Origin: an uncultured Sphingomonas sp.
GTDB lineage: Bacteria > Pseudomonadota > Alphaproteobacteria > Sphingomonadales > Sphingomonadaceae
NCBI RefSeq assembly: GCF_934560975.1
Contig: NZ_CAKTFO010000004.1
Location: 62,001 to 126,000, forward strand
Length of the DNA stretch: 64,000 nt
Reading direction: 5' to 3'
Within the stretch, counting starts at the first letter, position 1. Each line of letters starts with the position of its first letter. Under the pieces are notes generated by a model. The model was not told the origin of the DNA. It did not search any database and saw nothing but the letters and a program-made list of their open reading frames with translations. A program made the translations under genes and the position numbers. Shown piece after piece: positions 26,905 to 35,947 of this stretch.

Positions 26905-29673
26905 ATGAGCACCCGCTTCGATGCTTTGCCGAGCCGGCGCGCGATCATCAATCGGCGCACCCTGTCCGATGCTTTGACGGATCTGCCGGTAAGCGATTCC
27001 GCCGGGCTCCGTGCCGCTGCCACGCCGATCCTGAAAAAGGCGCTGGATGAGGGGCGCGCGGAGATCGCCCGCAGGCTGGCGGAACATCCCAGTCGCGGTG
27101 CGGAGACGGCGGCGGCCTATGCCTTCCTGACGGACCAGCTGCTGCGGCTGGCCTTCGACCTGACCGTCCAGCGGCTTTACCCCAACAACCATCCCAGTTC
27201 GGGCGAGCGCATCGCCCTGCTGGCGGTCGGAGGATATGGGCGGGGCGAGATGGCGCTCCATTCGGACGTGGACATCGCATTCGTCACGCCGTGGAAGCAG
27301 ACGGCATGGGTCGAGCAGGTGATTGAGTCGATCCTCTATCTGCTATGGGACCTCGGTCTGAAGGTGGGGCATTCCAGCCGATCGCTGGACGACATGGTGC
27401 GCATGGCCAAGAGCGACCTGACGGTCTGCACGGCGATGCTGGAGGCGCGCTACGTGTGGGGAGACGAGGCGCTGTATGACGAGGGCGCGGCCCGCTTCGA
27501 CCGCGAAGTGATGTCCGGCACGGCGCGGCAATTCATCACCGCCAAGCTGGCCGAGCGCAATGCCCGGCATGAGCGGATGGGCGACAGCCGCTATGTGGTC
27601 GAGCCGAACTTGAAGGAAGGCAAGGGCGGCTTGCGCGACCTCCACACGCTCTTCTGGATCGGAAAATATGTCTACAAGGTGCGGACGGTGGCCGAACTGG
27701 TCGATACCGGCCTGTTCACCGCGCAGGAGCTGCGCCGGTTCCGCCGCGCGGAAAACTTCTTGTGGGCGGTGCGCTGCCACCTTCACATCCTGGCGCGCCG
27801 GGCCGAGGACCGGCTGACCTTCGACGTTCAGGCGGAGATTGCGTCGCGGATGCGCTATGCCGCCGACCGGCCGGGGCGCGCGGCCGTGGAGCGGTTCATG
27901 CGCCATTATTTCCTGACCGCGAAGGAAGTGGGCGACCTTACCGGCATATTCCTGGCGCAGCTGGACGAAAGCTTCGCCGCCCGCACCCGCCGACTGGGGC
28001 TGCCCAGCCTGCCCCGGCGCAAGCGCAAGCTGGAAGGATTCCTGCTCCAGCGCGAGCGGCTGACGATCCCTGACGAAACGTTCTTTGCGGAGGATCCGGT
28101 CCGCCTGATCCAGATGTTCGCGCTGGCCGATCGCTACGAGCTGGAAATCCACCCCCTTGCCATGCGACAGGCGGGGCGCGACGCCCGGCTGATCGACGGC
28201 ACTGTGCGCGACGACAAGCGCGCCAACGCCATGTTCCTGTCGGTGCTGTCGTCCCCCCGCAATCCCGAAACGGTGCTGCGCTGGATGAACGAGGCGGGCG
28301 TGTTCGGCCGCTTCGTGCCCGATTTCGGCCGCGTGGTGGCGCAGATGCAGTTCGATATGTACCACCATTTCACGGTGGACGAGCATACCGTCCGCGCCAT
28401 CGGCCTGCTTGCGCGCATCGAAAAGGGCGACCTGCTGGGGGATCATCCTCTGGCGTCCAGGATCGTGGGCCATATCGTGTCGCGGCGCGCGCTCTATGTC
28501 GCCGTGCTGCTGCACGACATCGCCAAGGGACGCGGCGGCGACCATTCGGAGCTGGGCGCAGAGATTGCCGAGAAGCTATGCCCGCGCCTTGGTCTGTCGG
28601 CGGCGGAGACGGAGACGGTGGCGTGGCTGGTCCGCTACCACCTGCTGATGTCCGCGACGGCGTTCAAACGCGACTTGTCCGATTTCAAGACCATCCTCGA
28701 CTTCGCCGAACTGGTGCAGAGCCCGGAGCGGCTGCGCATGCTTCTGGTGCTGACCATCGTGGACATTCGCGCGGTGGGCCCGGGCGTGTGGAACGGGTGG
28801 AAACGGCAGCTGCTGGGCGACCTCTACGATGCGGCGGAGGAGGTGCTGCGGCTCGGCCACAAGCAGCGCGGGCGGAGCGAGCGGATCGACCTCAAGCGCG
28901 CCGACCTGGCCGACGAACTCGGCTGGCCCGACGCGCGGTTCGAGGCGCATGTGCGCCGCTTCCCGGACAGCTACTGGGTTGCCGAAAGCCTGGACATATT
29001 GGAGCGCAACGCCCGGCAGATCGCCGCGGCGGATGCGGGCAAGCGACCCTTGTCCATCTCTGCCATGGCCGATCCCCAATTGGGGGCGACCCTGGTTACG
29101 GTCTATGCCGGCGACCATCCGGGTTTGTTCTACCGAGTGGCAGGCGCGATCCACCTGGCGGGCGGCAACATCATCGACGCGCGCATCCACACTACGCGCG
29201 ATGGCATGGCGGTCGACAATTTCCTGGTGCAGGACCCGTTCGGGCAGGCGCTGGACGATCCGCACCGGCTGCGCCGCCTGTCGCAGGCGATCGAGGATGC
29301 CCTTGCGGCCAGGGGGCAGCTTGCCGCCAAGCTGGGCGCCAAGCCGGCGCCGCGGATGCGCGCCCATGCCTTCACCGTCGTGCCCAACGTGCTGATCGAT
29401 AACAATGCCTCCAACCGCTACACGGTGGTGGAGGTACATGCCGGGGACCGTCCGGCTTTGCTGCACGCGCTGGCCTATGCAATGTTCGAGGCGAAGGTGA
29501 CGATACACTCCGCCCACATCGCCACTTATGGCGAGCGCGCGATCGACGTCTTCTACGTCACCGACCTGATTGGGGACAAGATCACCAGTCCGGCGCGCCT
29601 GCGTACCTTGGAGCGGCTGCTGCTGGCCGCCGCCGGGGGCGAGCCCGCCGACAAGGCGCGCAAGGCGGCCTAA
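26905..29673 (+). CDS. glnD: [Protein-PII] uridylyltransferase / uridylyl-removing enzyme GlnD
   Basis: A 922-residue bifunctional nitrogen sensor that adds UMP to PII proteins when glutamine is low and removes it when glutamine is high. The nucleotidyltransferase motif GGYGRGEMALHSDVDIA begins at about residue 109; the PII-uridylyltransferase helical part carries LKEGKGGLRDLHTLFWIGKY's core KGGLRD; the HD hydrolase domain is marked by HTVRAIG, LLHDIAKGRGGDHS and WLVRYHLLMS; two ACT domains at the end (near 720-800 and 835-910) bind glutamine. ATG 26905 is chosen as the first codon after a short non-conserved frame. PII and glutamine synthetase genes are not in the window. Confidence 0.97.
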   Translation: MSTRFDALPSRRAIINRRTLSDALTDLPVSDSAGLRAAATPILKKALDEGRAEIARRLAEHPSRGAETAAAYAFLTDQLLRLAFDLTVQRLYPNNHPSSGERIALLAVGGYGRGEMALHSDVDIAFVTPWKQTAWVEQVIESILYLLWDLGLKVGHSSRSLDDMVRMAKSDLTVCTAMLEARYVWGDEALYDEGAARFDREVMSGTARQFITAKLAERNARHERMGDSRYVVEPNLKEGKGGLRDLHTLFWIGKYVYKVRTVAELVDTGLFTAQELRRFRRAENFLWAVRCHLHILARRAEDRLTFDVQAEIASRMRYAADRPGRAAVERFMRHYFLTAKEVGDLTGIFLAQLDESFAARTRRLGLPSLPRRKRKLEGFLLQRERLTIPDETFFAEDPVRLIQMFALADRYELEIHPLAMRQAGRDARLIDGTVRDDKRANAMFLSVLSSPRNPETVLRWMNEAGVFGRFVPDFGRVVAQMQFDMYHHFTVDEHTVRAIGLLARIEKGDLLGDHPLASRIVGHIVSRRALYVAVLLHDIAKGRGGDHSELGAEIAEKLCPRLGLSAAETETVAWLVRYHLLMSATAFKRDLSDFKTILDFAELVQSPERLRMLLVLTIVDIRAVGPGVWNGWKRQLLGDLYDAAEEVLRLGHKQRGRSERIDLKRADLADELGWPDARFEAHVRRFPDSYWVAESLDILERNARQIAAADAGKRPLSISAMADPQLGATLVTVYAGDHPGLFYRVAGAIHLAGGNIIDARIHTTRDGMAVDNFLVQDPFGQALDDPHRLRRLSQAIEDALAARGQLAAKLGAKPAPRMRAHAFTVVPNVLIDNNASNRYTVVEVHAGDRPALLHALAYAMFEAKVTIHSAHIATYGERAIDVFYVTDLIGDKITSPARLRTLERLLLAAAGGEPADKARKAA

Positions 29674-29689
29674 ACGGAGCTGAGCGGCT

Positions 29690-30022
29690 TCAGCGCCCCT
29701 GCATGTCGCGCGCGTCGGCGGGGATGCGGACGGTGAGGGTGCCCCAATCTTCCTCCAGCCAGATCTGGCAGGCAAGCCGGCTGGTGCGGGTGACATGCGC
29801 CGCCAGGTCGAGCAGGTCGTCTTCGTCGGCACTTGCGGGCGGCAGCTTGGCAAAGTCTTCGGGCGCGACGATGACGTGACAGGTGGAGCAGGCCATCTGC
29901 CCCTCGCATGTTCCTTCCAACGCCTGGCCGTTCGCCTGGGCGATGTCGAGCAGACGTTCGCCGCTGGCCGCCTCCACGTCGCCGATCGTCTCGCCCCCGG
30001 CCGACAGGAACCATATCTTCAT
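29690..30022 (-). CDS. [2Fe-2S] ferredoxin
   Basis: A 110-residue adrenodoxin-type ferredoxin. Cluster ligands appear as CEGQMACSTC (C-x5-C-x2-C) followed by the fourth Cys in RLACQIW. The start ATG at 30020-30022 overlaps the stop of the cysteine desulfurase upstream by four bases, so it is the last gene of a three-gene minus-strand unit with two desulfurases. That suggests an electron donor for iron-sulfur assembly rather than a P450 partner, but this is inferred from position. Three codons could be added upstream. Confidence 0.93.
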   Translation of the reverse strand: MKIWFLSAGGETIGDVEAASGERLLDIAQANGQALEGTCEGQMACSTCHVIVAPEDFAKLPPASADEDDLLDLAAHVTRTSRLACQIWLEEDWGTLTVRIPADARDMQGR

Positions 30023-31134
30023 GCCCACTCCCACTGTCGCGCGGCGGCCTGTTCGATCAGGACGGCGGCGCGATCCACCTCATCCTCCGTCGTGTAGCGG
30101 CCGAAACCCAGCCGGATAGAGGCGCGTGCCTGCTGGTCCGACAGACCGATGCCGCTGAGGACATGGCTCGCCCGGCCGGATCCGCTCGCGCAGGCCGAAC
30201 CGGCGGAGAAGGCGATCTGCCGCAGCTCCGAGATAAGTCGCCCCGCATCCACGCCGTCGCGGCGGAGGTTGAGGTTGCCGGGGTAGCGATGGTCCATGCC
30301 GCCATTTACCTGCCAGTCCGGCCCCAGGGCGACGAGAAGCCGGTCGCGCAGCGCGGCAGCGTGGTGAAGGTCAATGTCCATGCGCTCCGTCGCCACGGCG
30401 GCAGCGGCACCGAATCCCGCGCACAAGGACGGCGACAACGTGCCCGATCGCAGCCCATATTCCTGCCCCCCGCCATGCAGCAGCGGTTCCGGCTCAACCC
30501 CGTCGCGCAGCCACAAAGCGCCGATCCCCTTGGGGCCATGGACCTTGTGCGCGGAAATGGCGACGGCATCGCAATGCTCGATCGGGATGGCGATGCGGCC
30601 ATAGCCCTGCGCCGCGTCGCAGACCATCCGCGCGCCCGCCGCGCGCGCTCTCTCGCCCAGCGCGGCGATCGGCTGGATCGTCCCGATCTCGTTATTGACC
30701 AGCATCGCGGCCACGACCGCCGTGCGTGCGTCGATCGTCCGGCGCGCCGTGTCCAGGTCGACCCGCCCGTCGCGATCGACCGGCAATATGGCGCACTCAT
30801 ACCCCATCTTTTCCAGCCAGCGCGCCGTGTCGAGTACGCAGGCATGTTCGGTCGCGACCGTCACCAGCTTGCGCCGGTCCGGTGGTGCCGCCGCCATCAG
30901 GCCCTTCAGCGCCCAATTGATCGCCTCGGTCGCGCCGCTGGTGAAGAACAGGCGCCCACCGTCACCGAACGGAGCCGCCACCTGCATCCGGGCGAGTTCC
31001 ACCGCCGCCGCCGCCTCGCGACCCATGCGATGGGGGGAGTGGGGGTTCCCGAACCGGTCGTTCAGCCACGGCAACATCGCGTCACGGGCCGCTGGCGCAA
31101 GCGGGGTCGTCGCCTGGTAATCGAGATAGATCAT
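30019..31134 (-). CDS. Cysteine desulfurase family protein (second of two)
   Basis: A 371-residue pyridoxal phosphate enzyme of the NifS/IscS group that would take sulfur from cysteine as an enzyme-bound persulfide. It starts with MIYLDYQATTPL, has the PLP lysine in SAHKVHGPKGIGALW, and the mobile Cys loop in SAGSACASGSGRASHVL. The ATG at 31132-31134 overlaps the stop of the first desulfurase gene, and its own stop overlaps the ferredoxin start. Upstream codons in the frame are not conserved. The likely use is iron-sulfur cluster or thiouridine formation; which one cannot be told from sequence. Confidence 0.92.
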   Translation of the reverse strand: MIYLDYQATTPLAPAARDAMLPWLNDRFGNPHSPHRMGREAAAAVELARMQVAAPFGDGGRLFFTSGATEAINWALKGLMAAAPPDRRKLVTVATEHACVLDTARWLEKMGYECAILPVDRDGRVDLDTARRTIDARTAVVAAMLVNNEIGTIQPIAALGERARAAGARMVCDAAQGYGRIAIPIEHCDAVAISAHKVHGPKGIGALWLRDGVEPEPLLHGGGQEYGLRSGTLSPSLCAGFGAAAAVATERMDIDLHHAAALRDRLLVALGPDWQVNGGMDHRYPGNLNLRRDGVDAGRLISELRQIAFSAGSACASGSGRASHVLSGIGLSDQQARASIRLGFGRYTTEDEVDRAAVLIEQAAARQWEWA

Positions 31135-32186
31135 GCCGCGCGCCGCCGATCCGCGATGCGGCGCCATGCCTGAAGGAAAAGGTCGACCTCGGCATCGGTC
31201 GTTTGGGGAGCCAGGCTGACGCGGATCACCTCGCGCGCGGCGGTCTCGTCCCACCCCATCGCGGTCAGCACCGCGCTCGGCCGCAGGCTGCCCGAGCTGC
31301 ACGCGCTGCCCGCCGAAACCGAGATGCCGGCCGCATCGAGCTCGATCAGCTGGGCGGCGGCAGCCAGGCCAGGCAGCCGGTAGGAGGCGATTTCCGGCAG
31401 GCGCGAGTTCGCATCCGCTACCACCACGCCGCCAAGCTCGCGCGTCGCCGCGTCGATTCTCGCACGCAGCGAAGCGAGGTGGTCGCGCGGTCCGCGTTGC
31501 TCCAGCGCCACGGCAAAACCGATCGCGGCAGGAACATTCTCCGTGCCGGGACGATAGCCTTGCTCCTGTCCTCCGATAGCAAGAAGCGACCCTAACTCTT
31601 TGATAAGCAAAGCACCTATTCCCGGCGGGCCGCCAAGCTTGTGCGCCGACAGGATCAGCATGTCGGCCGAGGGCAGCGGGATCTTGCCCGCGGTCTGCGC
31701 CGCATCGGCCAGCCAGAGGCCTCCGCGCTCCCGGACCGTTACGGCAAGGTCGTCCAGCGGCTGGATCACGCCCGTCTCGCTATTGGCGACCTGCACCGCC
31801 ACCAGCGCATCGCCGGGGATAGCTTCGGGTTTGACTGTGCCGCTGGCATCGACCGGAATGATGGTGGCGTCCTTGCCCAGGCGCAGGATCGCGTCATGCT
31901 CGACGGCGGACACTGCGCGTGTCGCTCGCCGTGCGCGGGTGAGTGCCAGCGCGGCGGCGTCGCTCGCGCCGCCGGTGAAGATCACCGCTCCGTCCCAGTC
32001 GAGCGCCGCCTTGATCCGCCGCCGCGCATCCTCCAGCGCCGCCCGCGCCGCGCGCCCCTCCGCATGGGGCGAGGAGGGGTTGGCCCAGCGCCCGAATGCA
32101 TCGACCATCGCCTCCCGCACTGCCGGCAGGATCGGCGTCGTCGCAGCATGGTCCAGATAGATGCGGTCGGCCATGTGAGCTTTCAT
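31131..32186 (-). CDS. Cysteine desulfurase family protein (first of two)
   Basis: A 351-residue NifS/IscS-like PLP enzyme, related to its downstream neighbour but clearly not a copy. It has IYLDHAATTPILP at the start, NSETGVIQPLDD, the PLP lysine in LSAHKLGGPPGIGALL and the reactive Cys loop SAGSACSSGSLRPSAVL. A GGAG lies very close to ATG 32186; ATG 32174 (MADR) is an equally sensible start, four codons shorter. It is the first gene of a unit with a second desulfurase and a ferredoxin and is divergent from an alpha/beta hydrolase. No IscU or SufBCD is in the window. Confidence 0.9.
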   Translation of the reverse strand: MKAHMADRIYLDHAATTPILPAVREAMVDAFGRWANPSSPHAEGRAARAALEDARRRIKAALDWDGAVIFTGGASDAAALALTRARRATRAVSAVEHDAILRLGKDATIIPVDASGTVKPEAIPGDALVAVQVANSETGVIQPLDDLAVTVRERGGLWLADAAQTAGKIPLPSADMLILSAHKLGGPPGIGALLIKELGSLLAIGGQEQGYRPGTENVPAAIGFAVALEQRGPRDHLASLRARIDAATRELGGVVVADANSRLPEIASYRLPGLAAAAQLIELDAAGISVSAGSACSSGSLRPSAVLTAMGWDETAAREVIRVSLAPQTTDAEVDLFLQAWRRIADRRRAA

Positions 32187-32278
32187 GTCTCCATGATTGC
32201 GCGATGATGCGCCTTTTCTATATAGGCGCGGCGCGCGCGCGTTCCCAAGCGCATCCCCGTCATTCTGAAGCGAGAGCG

Positions 32279-32920
32279 ATGCCCGACGTCATTTTCCCTG
32301 GCCCCGAAGGCCGTCTCGAAGGTCGTTTCCAGCCTGGCCCGCGCCCGCGCGCGCCGGTGGCGATGATCCTCCACCCGCATCCGCAGGCGGGCGGCACCAT
32401 GAACAACCGTATGGTGCAGGAGCTATACAAGACCTTCGTCCGTCGCGGTTTCGCCACCTTGCGCTTCAATTTCCGCGGTGTCGGCAAGAGCCAGGGCGTG
32501 TTCGACAACGGGGTCGGCGAACTGTCCGATGCTGCTTCGGCGCTCGACTGGGTCCAGTCGATCCATCCGGAAGCGCAGACCACCTGGATCGCCGGCGTCA
32601 GCTTCGGCGCGTGGATCGGGATGCAGCTGCTGATGCGCCGGCCGGAGATCAAGGGCTTCATCTCCGTCGCCCCGCCCGCCAACCTCTACGACTTCACCTT
32701 TCTGGCGCCATGCCCGTCGTCGGGCATCATCATCCAGGGCGAGGCGGACGAGGTGGCGACGCCGGGCGCGACCCAGAAGCTGGTCGACAAGCTGCGCACG
32801 CAGAAGCACATCACGATCCACCACGATGTGATCCCGGGGGCCAACCACTTCTTCGAGCATGAAATGCCGCAGCTGATGAAGTCGGTGGACGATTATCTGG
32901 ATATGCGGCTCAACGGCTGA
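32279..32920 (+). CDS. Alpha/beta hydrolase
   Basis: A 213-residue cytoplasmic hydrolase of the compact, lid-less type often annotated as a dienelactone hydrolase-like or YfhR-like protein. The oxyanion-side motif HPHPQAGGTMNNR comes first, then the nucleophile elbow GVSFGAWIG with its Ser, the acid in IIIQGEADEVATP, and the catalytic His in GANHFFEHE. The substrate is unknown. ATG 32279 follows a GAGAGCG stretch. The gene is divergent from the cysteine desulfurase unit. Confidence 0.88.
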   Translation: MPDVIFPGPEGRLEGRFQPGPRPRAPVAMILHPHPQAGGTMNNRMVQELYKTFVRRGFATLRFNFRGVGKSQGVFDNGVGELSDAASALDWVQSIHPEAQTTWIAGVSFGAWIGMQLLMRRPEIKGFISVAPPANLYDFTFLAPCPSSGIIIQGEADEVATPGATQKLVDKLRTQKHITIHHDVIPGANHFFEHEMPQLMKSVDDYLDMRLNG

Positions 32921-33026
32921 ACGGTCTGGTAACCTGGCCGTTGCATAGGCGGCACGGACCGGCCTATCGACGGCCAAGGATTAACCAAGTCACTTTCGGA
33001 ATGTGACGGGAAAACAAGAGGTGACC

Positions 33027-34484
33027 GTGCCGACCCAATTTGCGCCGCGCAGCCGGAAGGTGCGTATCCTCGCGACGCTGGGCCCCGCGTCGAGTTCGTC
33101 GGAGATGATCCGCAAGCTCTATCTCGCCGGTGCCGATGCGTTCCGCATCAACATGAGCCACGGCGCCCATGCCGACAAGGTGCCGCTGATCCAGGCGATC
33201 CGCGGGTTGGAAGAGGAGCTTGGTCGCCCGGCCACGATCCTGTTCGACCTGCAGGGGCCGAAGCTGCGCGTCGGCAAGTTCGCGGAGGGCAAGGTGCTGC
33301 TGGAAACCGGCGCGCACTTCGTCCTCGATCGTGATTCTACCCCCGGCGATGCGACCCGGGTCGAGTTGCCGCACAAGGAGATCTTCGCGGCGCTGGAGGT
33401 CGGCGCGCGGCTGTTGCTGGACGACGGCAAGCTGGTGCTGCGCGTGTCGAGCGTGGCGCCCGAGCGGATCGAAACCATTGTCGAGGTGGGCGGTCCGCTG
33501 TCCAACTCCAAGGGACTCAACGTGCCCGACGTGGTCGTGCCGATGGCGGCGCTGACCGAAAAGGATCGCGCGGACCTGGCCTTTGCCGTGGAGCAGGGCG
33601 CCGACTGGATCGCACTCAGCTTCGTGCAGCGGCCGGAGGATGTGGCGGAGGCTCGCCGTCTGATCGGGGGCAAGGCATCCGTCCTCGCCAAGATCGAGAA
33701 GCCGGCGGCGGTCGAGCGGCTGGAGGAAATCCTGGAACTGGCCGACGCCGTGATGGTCGCGCGTGGCGACCTGGGCGTGGAACTGCCGCCGCAACAGGTT
33801 CCGTTGGTGCAGAAGCAGATCGTCGCCACGGCCCGCCGGATGGGCCGCCCGGTGGTGGTCGCGACGCAGATGCTGGAATCCATGATCGTCTCGCCGTCGC
33901 CGACGCGGGCCGAGGTGTCGGACGTGGCCAATGCCATCTATGATGGCGCCGACGCGATCATGCTGTCGGCGGAGAGTGCCGCCGGCGCATGGCCGGAGGA
34001 AGCCGTGTCGATGATGGACCGCATCGCCGTCGCGGTGGAGAACGACCCCGGCTACAAGGCGCGCCTGCACTTCACGGAAACGCTGCCCGATCCGACCACG
34101 GCCGACGCTTTGTCGCAGGCCGCCAAGGAGATTGCGGACACGATTTCCGCCAGTTCCATCATCTGCTTCACCGTGTCTGGATCGTCCGCCCGCCGCATCG
34201 CGCGCGACCGGCCGGCGGTGCCGCTGATGGTTCTGACGCCGTCGCTCACCACCGCGCGGCGCGTCGGCCTGATGTGGGGCACCCATGCGGTGCACACCAA
34301 GGACGTCGACAGCTTCGAGGAAATGGTCGCCAAGGCCAAGCGGATGGCGCTGCGTCACCAGCTCGGCAAGGCCGGCGACCGGGTGGTGATCATGGCCGGC
34401 GTGCCGTTCGGAACGCCGGGCTCCACCAACGTGCTGCACGTCCAGCGCCTTACCGGCAAGGAGCTGGAAGGCCACGACGCCTGA
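33027..34484 (+). CDS. pyk: Pyruvate kinase
   Basis: A 485-residue glycolytic enzyme that makes pyruvate and ATP from phosphoenolpyruvate and ADP. Family marks are RKVRILATLGPAS, AFRINMSHG, LFDLQGPKLRVG, the catalytic Lys in SVLAKIEKPAAVERL, MVARGDLGVELPP, ATQMLESMI and DAIMLSAESAAG. Three in-frame GTG codons can start it (33003, 33021, 33027); AAGAGG at 33016-33021 best fits 33027, and this gives a family-like N-terminus, but the choice is uncertain by up to eight residues. It is followed by a long hairpin and a glycosyltransferase gene. Confidence 0.95.
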   Translation: MPTQFAPRSRKVRILATLGPASSSSEMIRKLYLAGADAFRINMSHGAHADKVPLIQAIRGLEEELGRPATILFDLQGPKLRVGKFAEGKVLLETGAHFVLDRDSTPGDATRVELPHKEIFAALEVGARLLLDDGKLVLRVSSVAPERIETIVEVGGPLSNSKGLNVPDVVVPMAALTEKDRADLAFAVEQGADWIALSFVQRPEDVAEARRLIGGKASVLAKIEKPAAVERLEEILELADAVMVARGDLGVELPPQQVPLVQKQIVATARRMGRPVVVATQMLESMIVSPSPTRAEVSDVANAIYDGADAIMLSAESAAGAWPEEAVSMMDRIAVAVENDPGYKARLHFTETLPDPTTADALSQAAKEIADTISASSIICFTVSGSSARRIARDRPAVPLMVLTPSLTTARRVGLMWGTHAVHTKDVDSFEEMVAKAKRMALRHQLGKAGDRVVIMAGVPFGTPGSTNVLHVQRLTGKELEGHDA

Positions 34485-34503
34485 CGATGGGCAGGTTCCG
34501 GTA

Positions 34504-34548
34504 CAGGGTCAGCATGATGCGGATACAGGTCGCATCATGCTGACCCTG
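34504..34548 (+). promoter_or_regulatory. 18-bp perfect hairpin that overlaps the start of the GT61 gene
   Basis: The 18 bases at 34504-34521 are the exact reverse complement of 34531-34548, with a 9-base loop. The 3' arm contains the ATG at 34537 and the loop contains an AGG that could be its ribosome binding site. No T-run follows, so it is not a classic terminator for pyk, although it may still end or slow transcription there. If the real start is the ATG at 34555, the overlap loses its meaning. Confidence 0.75.
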
Positions 34549-35571
34549 CCCGAAATGCCTGTCGCCGCGTGGCACCCGGGGATCCATATATCGCCCCGGG
34601 TGACGCCGAGTGACCGGGTCAGCCGGTTTGTGGAGAGTGCGGGGCAGGAATATACCGCCCCTGCCATCACCTTTTCGGATCCGCAGCCGATTGTGGTCGC
34701 CGGCGGCCGCTTCGCCGTCCTGTCGCGCGATGGCGGGCTTGATCTCAACTCCATCCACACGCTGGGCGCACATCATTGGCACCAGCTGTTTGCCGGCGTG
34801 CAGCGGTCGGTGGTTCATCCTGCTACGGGGATGGCGCCTCTGGTGGCCGGCAATTCCGGCAAGGATGCCTATTTCCATATGCTGTTGGAAACGATGGGCG
34901 CGGTGCTGGCCTATCGCGCCCTCGGGCATGGCGACGCACCCGTGATCGTGCCGCCGCTGGATGCGGAATGGAGGCGCGACCTGGCGGCCTTTCTTGCGCC
35001 GGACACGACTTGGATCGAGGTGCCCGGAGACGCGCTGGCGAGTTTCGACCGCGCCGTCCTGACCAACATGACGGGGCGATCCTCCGGCTTTGCGCCGCAT
35101 CCGCATGTTCTCGCACTGTTTGCACAGGCCGCTGCACCACTTCCCCGATCAGGGCGAGGGCGTAGGCTCTATATATCGCGCCGGGATGCCCCGGATCGAC
35201 GCCCGATGCGCAACGAGGCGGAGCTGATCGCCCTGCTGCAAGCGCGCGGCTTCTACGTGTTGACGCCGGGAGGGCTGTCGCCGGCGGAACAGGCGGCCAC
35301 GTTCCGCGACGCGGCAGTGATCGTAGGGCCGCATGGGGCCGGGCTCGCCAACCTGCTATATTGTCGTAACGGCAGCCAGGGTCCGAAGATGCTGGAACTT
35401 CTGTCCGAAGGCTATCCCGGTCGCTGCTACGTGAAGCTCGCCCAGGCCAAGGGGCTGGCTTATGCGGCGCTGATCAATTCGGAGGTGGAGACCGCCGACC
35501 ATTTCCATCGCTCGGCGTGGGAATGCGATCTCGACATGGTGCGGGCTATATTGCCGCATCTGGACGCATGA
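34537..35571 (+). CDS. Glycosyltransferase family 61 protein
   Basis: A 344-residue protein of the DUF563/GT61 group. The donor-binding half has LYISRRDAPDRRPMRNEAEL and the strongly conserved VGPHGAGLANLLYC, with FRDAAVIVG before it; the front half has AYFHMLLETMGAV and no membrane helix. Members transfer sugars to cell-surface or exopolysaccharides in many bacteria, but the acceptor is unknown here and no polysaccharide cluster surrounds the gene. The ATG at 34537 lies inside a hairpin arm; ATG 34555 is six codons later. It runs convergent with rpmJ. Confidence 0.85.
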   Translation: MLTLPEMPVAAWHPGIHISPRVTPSDRVSRFVESAGQEYTAPAITFSDPQPIVVAGGRFAVLSRDGGLDLNSIHTLGAHHWHQLFAGVQRSVVHPATGMAPLVAGNSGKDAYFHMLLETMGAVLAYRALGHGDAPVIVPPLDAEWRRDLAAFLAPDTTWIEVPGDALASFDRAVLTNMTGRSSGFAPHPHVLALFAQAAAPLPRSGRGRRLYISRRDAPDRRPMRNEAELIALLQARGFYVLTPGGLSPAEQAATFRDAAVIVGPHGAGLANLLYCRNGSQGPKMLELLSEGYPGRCYVKLAQAKGLAYAALINSEVETADHFHRSAWECDLDMVRAILPHLDA

Positions 35572-35607
35572 ATACCGGACGTTTGCCGGTTATTGTCCGC
35601 ACATACG

Positions 35608-35633
35608 AAAACGGCCGCGCTTTCGCACGGCCG
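35608..35633 (-). terminator. Intrinsic terminator of rpmJ
   Basis: Read on the minus strand, a 9-bp stem (35625-35633 with 35612-35620, one G-U pair) closes on a GAAA tetraloop and is followed by TTTT, a textbook terminator. It lies 38 bases after the rpmJ stop, and between it and the convergent GT61 stop. Confidence 0.85.
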
Positions 35634-35671
35634 CATCGATTCGACGTTGCGTCACCCAACGTCGGGCTTGG

Positions 35672-35797
35672 TCAGCCCTGGCGGGCCTTGAAGCGACGGT
35701 TGGTCTTGTTGATCACATAGGTGCGGCCGCGCCGGCGGATCACGCGATTGTCGCGATGACGGTCCTTCAGCGACTTCAGGGAATTGCGGATCTTCAT
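35672..35797 (-). CDS. rpmJ: 50S ribosomal protein L36 (alternative, zinc-free type)
   Basis: A 41-residue basic protein of the large ribosomal subunit. It starts [11 protein letters not shown] and has [16 protein letters not shown], matching the L36 form seen in alphaproteobacteria and YkgO-type proteins. The usual zinc ligands of L36 are absent, as in the zinc-independent (C-minus) type. It is monocistronic with its own terminator. Confidence 0.95.
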   Translation of the reverse strand: MKIRNSLKSLKDRHRDNRVIRRRGRTYVINKTNRRFKARQG

Positions 35798-35947
35798 GGC
35801 CGTTACGCCTGCCTTGTGTTCTTGGGTTGTCGAAAGAGGCGTCCGCTTATGCGGTGAACTGTTGAGTGTCAACCATTTCGGTATGCAGCGATCTTGCATA
35901 TTGGGCGTTTCAGCGGCGTAACGACGCGCACTTTAAAGGAGAACAGC

